A stretch of 64,000 nt of DNA from Mansonella perstans. Taxonomy: Eukaryota > Nematoda > Chromadorea > Rhabditida > Onchocercidae. The stretch is taken from positions 182,490-246,489 of the forward strand of contig JBAMDO010000076.1 in NCBI GenBank assembly GCA_037074765.1, given 5' to 3'. The notes beneath the pieces are model-generated. The model worked only from the letters and a program-made list of their open reading frames with translations. It did no database searches and had not been told where the DNA came from. Numbering within the stretch: position 1 is the first letter of the stretch; each line of letters starts with the position of its first letter. Shown piece by piece: positions 54,461-64,000 of the stretch. The translations under genes and the position numbers were made by a program.

Positions 54461-54941
54461 TTTCTTTTGCGATATATAGGTACAATGAAAAATGCATAAA
54501 AACTCAAAAAAGAATCAAAATAAATGAGCTCAAAAAAAGGAAATAAAAACATAGAAAAAAGAGAGAGAGAAGAATAAAAAAAAAAAAAAAAACCAATAAA
54601 ATTATTTTATTTAAATAAACTGAAAAAAAAGTCAGTCGTATGCAGTGAAAAGAAAAAAATTAACAAATAAAAAAGAAAAAATATGTTAATGTTGCATAAA
54701 TTAATTAACATTTTACATAAAAAAGTTTGAAAATATATGTGACATTACAAATCTAAAAAGAAAAGATGGAAAGGAAAAAAGTAGAAATGAATTGAAAGAG
54801 AAGAGTGTGACTGTATCGTTTTTGTTGAATTTTCAAAATCAGCTTTCTTTTTTCAACAGAACTGTGCTAAAGATCTATGATTCTTCGCTTACGATGAAGG
54901 AATAGAAATGAAACAAAATGGCAAAGAATGAAATGAAATGG

Positions 54942-54988
54942 AATGAATGAATGAATGAATGAAAGAATGAATGAATGAATGAATGAAC
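54942..54988. repeat. GAAT tetranucleotide microsatellite
   Basis: About eleven gaat units with one gaaa variant. The minus-strand frame reads SFIHSFIH and is an artefact. Confidence 0.9.
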
Positions 54989-57214
54989 GATAAATGAATA
55001 GTAGAAAAACCGGTTGGTTTTTTTTTTTCAATTTTTTTAAAACAGTAATTTGCCATTTCAGCTTCTGCGCATTACGAAGAAAAAGAAAAGAAATAAGGAA
55101 ATTTCTTAAAATTTCGTTTTTGAACATTTGGAGGGCTTTTTCCCTTTTATTGGTTTTTGAGCCATTGTTAATTAAACATCTGCAAAATTCTTAAATTAAA
55201 TTTATGCAAAATTTTTATTTCTCTACATGAAAACAACGAAAAGGTAAGTAATCGATTAAGTACATAAATCAATATTTGAATTCACAAAGATTATTTCATC
55301 TCCGCTTTGATTTCTATTTTTTTTTTAACTTTAATCAATATTTTTTACAAATTCGAAATTTGACAAATGACATTGAGAAAGATGCATGTAATAAATTATC
55401 GATTGGATGAAATATGAATTTGAAATGCGAAATAAAAATATAAGCTGAAATTATCGAAAAGAAAATGAAGCCTTAACTATTATGTGAAATATTTAGCATA
55501 AATTAAAATAAAAATAATAACCTGGATAAAGATCCCGTACCTGAAATATGAAATTTATAAATTCAATTTTTTTATGCACAATCAAATTGTGCGCATTTGA
55601 AACTTTAAGTCGATCCGATTTAAAATTGCTTAATTAGCCATTTTGTTAAATTTTGAATTCCTTAAATTTAGTAAGCAATTAAAATGAAATGATGCATGAA
55701 TACAGACATCTAATCAAATCAAAAATAAATATTAATTTGTTTTGCAAAAAAAAAAAAAAAATTTTTTTATTCGAAAAAGTTGAACAAAATTTAAAATCAG
55801 CTTATAACGAATGATTGTCGATGGCTCTATTAGTAATTCAAAACTCGTTTCTAATCAGTACACCAAAGAATGAAATATCACTTCAAAAACGATGAGTCCA
55901 AAGGGTTCGAAAATTCTGACAGATCAAATTTAATTTTTTTTTTTTTTTTTTTTCAAATTTTTGATAAATAACATTTCTCATAGCATTTGAAACACATTAT
56001 ATGTGTAAAAATTGTCGAAAATTGAATTAAAAAAAAAAAGTTCCATTAAAAAAAGAGAGAGAGAGACAGAAGCATTAGGAGGGAAAAAAAAATTGAAAAA
56101 TATATATTTTGTTTTGAAATAAAAAATTGTGCCAAATGTTTAGTCTGCTAAATAAAAAAAATAAATTTACTGCGTGAATAATCATTTCTTGGCTTTACCA
56201 GCTGTAATATAACAAAAAAGTGTGTCAAAAAATTAATAGGAAATTCTTTTTGAAAAATTCTCAAAGAAAAAGAGAAAGAAAGAGAGGGAAATAATAAAAA
56301 GGAAAGTTTTACTGTTCACAAAATATTTTTATTACAGTTACTGTAACTAAAGAAGCAAATAATACTGTGAAAGAAATATATAATAATGGGATGTATAATG
56401 CAAAAGAGCAAAAAGAAAGTCTCGAATTAAACTGATCAAGAATAGTTTTTTTTTCTTTTTTTTTTTAAATTCAACTTTAATTAAATTAGTATATAGATTT
56501 GAAAATTGAAAAAGCAACTTTCATTTTTGTCGCAAAAAATTAAATCATTAAAAATAAAAATTAGTAATCAAGAATAAGCTTTTTTTAATTTCGAAAATTC
56601 CTTCATGAATTTCATATTAATATTAGCATAAAAAATGAATTGTAATTGAAAATTCAAAGATTTGCAATTTAAACTGCAGAAATTATATGACTAAATTTTA
56701 TAAGAAAAAAATGTAACAATCCCTCTCTTTAATCGATAATAGAAAATTAGCACTAACTGTTGTAAAATATAAGAAATTGCAAAATATTTCGACTTTTTTA
56801 TAAAATGATAATAGCAAAATAATTTTGGCATAATCATAGGGAAATGAGAAAAATTACTAGTTACTGATAATATAAAATATCATAGTAAAACATGGTAAAA
56901 TTAAATTAAAAGCTAATACCATAGTAAAATTTAAATATAATTTCACAATAAAATTTAAATTTAATATTTTTTATATTTTATCAATTCATTTCATTTCCTC
57001 GTTTTTTTTCAAGGGATCAAACAAAAAGAAATGACAGAAACATATGCAAATTATTGCTTATGGCAAATTCTATTGATACTATCACTCCATCAAAAATTCT
57101 TATCTGATATGCAGGAAAAAAACAGAAAATTTTAGCAAAATTACAACGGTGATAACGAAATTTGAAAGTTGAATCCTACGCTGTACATTTTTTAAAGTGC
57201 ATTTTTTAACATTT

Positions 57215-57301
57215 TCTAAAGTGAAATGTACAAAAAAAAGTTTGAAAAAATCGCACAATGTACATTATTCAAAGTGAAATGCACAAAAAAAAAAGTTTAA
57301 A
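57215..57301. repeat. Direct repeat pair of about 34 bp
   Basis: Two copies of aaagtgaaatgyacaaaaaa ending in agttt lie at about 57215-57249 and 57268-57301. Confidence 0.65.
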
Positions 57302-59794
57302 AGGAAATGTTAAAGAATACGGGAACATTTGTGAGAAATTTTTGTATTGTTAGAAATTTAAATCAAAAATTTGCCCGAGATAATAACATTCAGATAAAAG
57401 TGAATGATTAGTAGAGACTTCAAACATTAAATTTATTAATTGTGTTAGTGAGATTTTCATTATCTTTTAGAATGAATAAAATGAAAAATAAAAGTAGATT
57501 TGCATTACTCAATTTAGAATTGATTAAGAAACATAATAGCTAAAGCAATTAAGAATTCTATTAGTCAAATATAATAGACCAATTTAAAAGTATAATAAGT
57601 AAAACATTTGAAATCTTGAAAAAAGCATACAAGGATATTTTTGAGTTTAAATTTGAATTAAAAATAATATCGAAACACTTATGTAATTCGCAGCTTTAAA
57701 TTCATTGCTTACTGCTTATTAATGAATTAAAATGTTATCAATTATGGACAACGTAGATGATCAAGCATCACTTCAAACTATTTAGATAAAGTAAATGTAC
57801 GAGCAGAAAATTATTGCACCGTATATTTTCGCAAAAATTTTGCTACTTAATTAAGCAAAAAATTAAAAAAAAAAACTTATTTGAATAATATAAAAAAGAG
57901 GACAGAGTGAAGAATTCAATAAAATTTCAACTTTTGTGAGATAAATTCGAGCAAATGAATAGATAAATCAAATCTTGTTGAATGCAAGAGAAAAAAAAAA
58001 GAACAAAATATGCAAATTTTAATTTATTATCAATCAATGAAGTGATTTTATTTTTGAAAAAGTGAATTGTATAAATAGGAAAATTCATTCGCTATTTCTT
58101 TCTGTTCATTTTTTTTTTTTTTTCTTGAAGACAAGAATGAATATTTGAAATTGTAGCAATAATAACTGCCCGTTAAATTGTAGAATAAGATTTTGATAAA
58201 ACAATATTACATTAAAACAAGGAGAAAATTATTTGAAATAAAATAGATTGAAATTTTACTACTTTAATGTGTGGGAAAATAATTAAGATCAAAATGGAAT
58301 TATTGCATTAGTATGAAGTGAAATAGTGTCGTGGAATTGAGATCATTATTTGTGTAACAAAAAAATAGAGAAAGATGAAATGAAATGGTACGAAAGATTC
58401 AATTATATTGAAAGAAATCAGTTAAAAAGCAGGTGAAAACGGAATTTTTTACCGGAGAAATCAATCCTGAAACAAAATGAAATGAAATTTTTTTTATGAA
58501 TGGAAGGAAAATGAGAATGAGAAATATTGGCAACATAATGATTGATTTGATGTAATAATTTCTATCTTTTAAGTATTTCTAATTTTTTGAGTGGAAATGT
58601 TTTAATTAAAATTATTTTGCATTAATTTTGCACTATATTTTATATCTTACACTACTATCATTCATTTTTAAATGCTTTTGCCATGACAATTGCTTACATT
58701 TCCTTCTTTCCTTTCTTAAAATGCTAAAATTTCCTATTAACATTTAAAAATATTCGTTAAGTAAACTTTCTGAATTTCTATTTTCTATTAAAACTTTCGC
58801 TTAAATTAAAATTGTATGAATATCGAACGTGATTGAGAAAATAAAAGCAAATTGTATTATTATTTGAATATAATTTTCAAATACACTATCAACTAACTTG
58901 GGTTTGATCAAAAATAATTGTAACTCAAAAAACATATTGTGTAATGAAGAATTACAGTATAGAAATAGATATGTAAAAATAATCATACTATTTGACATAC
59001 TGTATGCGTGTTTTAAGCGTTTTAAGTTAAAAGTAAAAGAATTAAAAAAAAACTTCAAGAAATTATGCTAATTAATCAGTTTCTTAATTTCTTCACTCAT
59101 TAATTGTAACAAATATTAATTACCCACTTATTATACAATATCAGAAATAAATATAAAAAATAAAATAATTGGTAAAGTATATTTCATAAAAAAATGGAAC
59201 TTAGGAAAATGAAACAACAACTTTTTTTTGTTTTTAAATTTCAAATCTATTAGTATGAAATTTTTAAATTTCTTATTAAAATAATACCAACTGTGAAATG
59301 AACAGTTCTTCCTCAGTTGTTATCATACTTGAAAAATTGTCATTTTTAGAAAAATAATGAAATCAAAGAATTTCGCCGCTTTTGTCAAAAAAGTGGATCT
59401 TTTTTTTTGCGTTTTTTCTAGCAAAAGAAAAACCAAAAATTGCATTTAAAAGGCAAATTTCAAGGTTGTAAAAATTTCATTGCAAAGTCACAATTGGCTG
59501 GATAAGTTTTTTTTTTTAACATTATTTACTTTGATGACATTTCATGATGTAGATGGAAAAATAAACAGAGTTAGTCTAAATAGAAGTGAAAGATAGAAAC
59601 ATAATTGTATTTCCATTTCAATTATTCATGTTTTACATCTAAATTTTGAGAATGTTCAGAAATCAGTCTATTCATTAATGAAATTTCCGTTGAAAAACAT
59701 AAATTGTTGAAGAATAAAAAAATAAATGACAAGCACTAACTATCACGTAAGCAATAAGCGAAACAATATCATGTAGGTAGTAAACAAAGCATTA

Positions 59795-60110
59795 CCGCGT
59801 AAGCAGTAAGCGAAGCGCCAACTATTACATATGTAATAAATGAAGTAGTACCCATATAAGCAATAAGTACTATAACCATGTAAGCAGTATCCATATAAGC
59901 AGTAAGTTCTATAACCATGTAAGCAGTAAGTACTATAACCATGTAAGCAGTAAGTACTACAACCATCACGTAAGTATACCCACATAAGCAGTAAGTACTA
60001 CAACCATTACGTAAGTATATCCACGTAAGCAGTAAACTACTATAACCATCAAGTAAGTATACCCATACAAGTAGTAATTAAGTAATAAAAACCGTCACGT
60101 AAGTAATAAA
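59795..60110. repeat. Compound minisatellite: 24-bp and 41-bp units
   Basis: Several copies of a 24-bp unit (taagcagtaagtactataac plus catg) at about 59870-59943 pass into three copies of a 41-bp unit that begins with the same 22 bases and adds a cacgtaagtatacccac segment (59944-59984, 59985-60025, 60026 onward). Looser copies lie on both sides. The minus-strand frames reading HGYSTYCL are the translated repeat. Confidence 0.9.
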
Positions 60111-60887
60111 CGTACGTAGCATATGTATTTTATAAGTTTCATTAATATAATAATTTAACAACAAAAATTGTACAATGAAGATGAAGCAGTAGCAGTAGTA
60201 GCAGTAAAATTTTGGAATATATAAATGGGAAAAATAGGCGTGTTGAAATGTCCTTTGGGTACGTAAATTGAGAAAATGAGAACGAAGAAATGTGGGCGCA
60301 ATTGATCGTAATAGTATTTATACGCTCATTGAAATATCTGACATTATTATATATGATTGATATGTCAGTTGGCGCATTTTTCATATATCTTTTAAATTTT
60401 TTTTTTAATTCATTTTTGAATACAAAAATGTATAGGGAAATATGAAGAGAGGTTATTGTTAGAGTTTTACGATCGGATCATATTTATTTCATCATTGAAT
60501 TTTAATTTCAAATTTTCAACGTAAAAAATCATTACTATAATTAAATATTACTATACAATTGAATTCATTGAAATATTGATGTCGATGGATGAAATGTGAT
60601 ACACAACAATTATGTATAGTGATATTAATATTTTAATATACAATTGGAATTTGATGAAATTTAAAAAATATAAAAATATTTTTTTTGAAAAATTTGAAAA
60701 TTTAATAAAATATAAAATTTGAAATTAATCAAAAAAAAATTCTCATTTCGACAAAATTACTATATTACTATTAGCTAAATAAATCATTAATTTTGATGTA
60801 TGAAATAGTCAAAAACAAAAACCTCTCTCTCTCTCTTTCTTCCTCATAAAGGATCAGTAAAATCGTAGCACTTTTTTATGATTATAT

Positions 60888-61020
60888 CATCATAATTCGA
60901 GTGAAATAAGCTTATTAAAATATTTTGCTTAAAAAATTTAAGTTAATGAAATTGAAATTTAACTTTTTTCAAATAAAATTTCTTTTTTTTTTAGTAAGCC
61001 ATTTCACTCGAATTATGATG
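60888..61020. repeat. Inverted repeat with perfect 20-bp arms
   Basis: Arm 60888-60907 (catcataattcgagtgaaat) is the exact reverse complement of 61001-61020. The loop is 93 bp. A long T run follows the right arm directly. Confidence 0.85.
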
Positions 61021-61261
61021 TTTTTTTTTTTTTTTTTTTTTTTTCAAATTTTTTCAAGGCAATTATCGCAAGCTATAATTAAAAAATTAAAAAAAGAGTG
61101 GTATGAATGGAAAAAAATGTTATGGCAAAACAAATAGCTTCAAAACGATGTCCATTGATTTTCCATTTTCCTGTTTCGTGCTACCATTGGAATAATTTTA
61201 AAAAGAAAATAAAAAAAAAACAATGAAATTAAAGTTTTGCATTTAATTCTAATCAATCCAT

Positions 61262-61530
61262 GAAATTAATGTGAACAAGTAAGTAAGTAGATAATTGAAA
61301 TAACTAAATAAGCAGCAGTTATTTGAGTGTAAGTAAAGCAAGTAATAAATAGGTAAGTGATAGGAAACAGGTAAGTTGTGAATTTTATAAATATATAATG
61401 CAAATAAGTAAAAGATGGGCAGGTAAATAAGATATATGAGTAAATAAACTAAGTGAGTTAATAGGGAAAATAAATAGATGAGTAAAATAAGTGGGTAAAT
61501 TAAAAGCAAATAATTATTAAGTAAGTGAAT
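61262..61530. repeat. Degenerate GTAA-type repeat
   Basis: Loose aagtaagtag, gtaaataa and ataagt units run for about 270 bp. The minus-strand frame reads Leu/Ile/Tyr low complexity. Confidence 0.7.
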
Positions 61531-61880
61531 GACCTATTTATAAACTTCGAAATAATTAAATGAAACTCTATCCTTTTTATCACTCATTTAATTTAATGGA
61601 GAAAATTTGAATTATTGCTTAGCGCAAAATTATTTTACAATTATTCATTAAAACAATAAAAAAGAAAAAAAAATCGAAATTAAATGTAAAATTAAATTCT
61701 GAAATAAAAAAATTAAAATGAATTTTTTAATGAAAAACTCTGAAAAAAAAAATCAAAGAAATGTTTCATATTAAAAAATGCTTAAATTAAGGCATGTTTA
61801 ATTTAAGACATTTAAAACATTGTTTGGAAGAAAGAAGACTAAAAATTGAATTTTTAAAAATAATTTTTATTGGATAGTTT

Positions 61881-62126
61881 TTGAACTTTCTGCAAAGATT
61901 GAAAGTAGAATTACAAATAATTAAATTACAAATGACCTCGACAAGTGTAGTCAACAAATATTTGTCCTCTCAAAGGACGAGTCATCTGGACGATGTACCG
62001 GTAAACAATATTGCAGAACAACGATTGTTATGCTTACCAACAATGAGGGAAACATATGTCTCAATGTACTTTGTCAATTATACTGGCAACATGGATGCAA
62101 TGTATTTTGTTAAATTACTTGCTTAA
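61881..62126 (+). other. Isolated GC-richer open frame of unknown nature
   Basis: About 190 bases starting at 61934 stand out from the AT background with normal amino-acid composition (TSHLDDVPVNNIAEQRLLCL). The frame ends in TAA at 62126. I see no acceptor or donor that would make it an exon, no signal peptide and no known domain. It could be a lone exon, a decayed element fragment or chance. Confidence 0.2.
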
Positions 62127-64000
62127 TTTGAAAACAAGAAAATATTTTTAAAGTTTCATTGTATATTTTATATGATGAAAATATAATAATCCCAAAAATT
62201 TTGTTGAATATTTTGCATTAAAACACAGTAATTATAGAATTTGAAAATATAATACTTTAAAATCTTATAAAAATTTCTTACTGTAATTTTACAATAATTT
62301 TAAAGTGTCATTTGAAAAAAATTATAATACGATATGGATATTATAATTTAAAAATACAGTTACTTTTTTCAAGAATCAATATATATTTTATATTAATTAA
62401 ATTTAGGAATGTCAAAACTTATTTTTTTTTGCATGTTTTTTTTTTTTTTTAAACAATTTTCAATTCAGTTTATTTAATTACTTAGTTTCGGGATTATATT
62501 TGATTATTCATAATCACATTTGAGATTCCTAAATAATCTTATTTTTCCAAGCTAAGAAATTAATTAATTGTACACAGTAAAAAACTTAAATATTTTAACA
62601 ATGTTGAACTGAAATGAAAAAAAGAAAAGTTTGTCAATCTTTTTAGGAACTCAATTGATCGACCTTACTTAATAAATGAATGACAAGGAATGATAAATTA
62701 AAGAAGATTCACTGTACTGAATGGAATTCCTGACAGGTCATTTTCACATTTTGTATCCTTGTCTGCATTCATGGACGGAATAAAAATTTGAAACAGATTC
62801 AACAATGCTTAGTAATCTTTGAAATTATCCTCATTTTGATATAGCAAAATTGATTTAGAATTCACGTATTACTCACAAAAAAGAAGGAAAAAAAGCATTC
62901 CGTAAAACGAAATGTTAAATTAAATTAAATTAAATCCTGCAAAAGTAAGCTTAATTTGATGCTAAACTCAAAAAATTTTTGACAAGTCAAACTTTTCCCG
63001 CAATTTTCATAATGCACTGAGAGGCCGCAATTTTTATCTCCAAATAACTATAATTGTACATTGGATGGAGAAGAAGTTATCAAGTAATTCTTTGAAGGTG
63101 GAGAAATATTTGTAGTAGGAAATGTTAAATTATTACCAGAATTTCAATAAATTTCACTTTTTTTTAGCCATTTATTTTATAATTTAGACGCGAAAAAAAA
63201 TTTAAATAATTTACTACAAGTTTTGCAATGAATTTGGTCTCGTGAAGGAAGCAAAAATATTTGAAATCGATTTCGTTTTCTTACAAAAATTTAATTGTGT
63301 AATTCAGTAAATGATTAACTGAATGTTTAGCAGTTTTTTGATTGATAAAAAAATTTTCAAAAAAAAAAAAAAAAAAATAGAAAAGACAGAAATGAACAGA
63401 ATGATAATTAATTTTTAGAACTTTTTGCTTCGAAAACTTTTTGCTTCTTTTTTCTTTTTTTTTGCTCTAGGACTTTTTGCTTTTAACTTGGAAAATTTAT
63501 ATTGAAATTTTTGAAATTCATGGAATAATTTGGTGTACAGTTTTTAAATGTAAATAATCCTCGTAACTTCTTAGTACAATATCAAAATTATATTTAATGA
63601 TACGCTAAGAAACAAACTAACATAGCTAGCTAAAACTTTCAATATAAATTTCATAAGACAGATTAACCATAATAATTCATGTTACAATAAACCATTAATG
63701 TTTTCTTTCCATTCAATGGAAGATTTAAAGGAAAAATTGCAAAATTAAATGTTTCTTTGTTAAAAATTTTCAACGAACAATTCGGAATTGAACAAATATC
63801 GAATCAAGCAATAGTACAAATGCATAAATAAAAGTTGTCGCCAAAAAAAAATAATTTAAAAAATGGAAAAAGTGAAGCGAAAACTTACATAAATTTCACA
63901 CAATACAATTGTCAAATCCATTATTTAACGCAATTAGCTTTATTCAATTGGTATCGAATGATTTTCAAATTTTTGTGGCTCCAGGCTCCAGTAGTACAAT
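62127..64000. other. Gene-free right end
   Basis: AT-rich sequence with A/T homopolymers. No exon, RNA gene or element was recognised. Confidence 0.5.

Larger units (their letters stand above)
49803..61880. other. Gene-poor AT-rich stretch of about 12 kb
   Basis: No multi-exon gene was seen on either strand. Contents are microsatellites, small tandem repeats and homopolymers. The only sizeable open frame of normal composition is at 52712-53131 (minus), listed separately. Very long introns or a distant first exon of a gene beyond the right edge cannot be excluded. Confidence 0.45.

Noticed and set aside
59743..59985. Minus-strand frames with HGYSTYC repeats
   Set aside because: They are the minisatellite read through; unit length 24 is a multiple of three, so frames stay open by default.

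Overview
The window is AT-rich eukaryotic DNA with intron-rich genes. Short coding exons are bounded by GT...TTTCAG-type introns that keep reading phase. Several start codons lie a few bases after a splice-acceptor-like sequence, as expected where a spliced leader is trans-spliced. Together with a very nematode-like SEC61 gamma and a SEC61G-PMVK neighbour pair that I recall from C. elegans, this points to a nematode. The base composition and long microsatellites suggest a spirurid or filarial worm, but the species cannot be fixed from the sequence. All gene models were built by eye from the sequence, with phase checks at each junction.

Layout. 2.0-2.4 kb (+): an exon with a thrombospondin type-1 (TSP1)-like core, the 3' part of a gene starting outside or near the left edge. 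4.36-12.96 kb (+): an 11-exon gene for a predicted secreted ~749-residue protein with an N-terminal and a C-terminal TSP1 module around a long Ser/Thr/Pro-rich middle. 14.06-16.60 kb (-): the three last exons of an unrecognised gene. 22.18-24.66 kb (-): SEC61 gamma followed by phosphomevalonate kinase, head to tail, possibly an operon. 28.65-32.17 kb (+): a predicted secreted Kunitz-like protein of ~380 residues whose first intron contains a ~400 bp TTA microsatellite. 39.07-40.54 kb (-): a small three-exon gene of 160 residues, unrecognised. 40.64-49.79 kb (-): a large multi-exon gene of ~1,650 residues with a single 3.14 kb exon. Its protein is built of short beta-strand repeats suggestive of a beta-helix, has an ankyrin-like stretch, and probably starts with a signal peptide. 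50-64 kb: essentially gene-free, with minisatellites, hairpins and homopolymer tracts.

Functionally, the two confident housekeeping genes act in ER protein translocation (SEC61G) and the mevalonate pathway (PMVK). The rest is dominated by predicted extracellular proteins (TSP1, Kunitz, beta-helix-like). The most unusual object is the large minus-strand gene at 40.6-49.8 kb.
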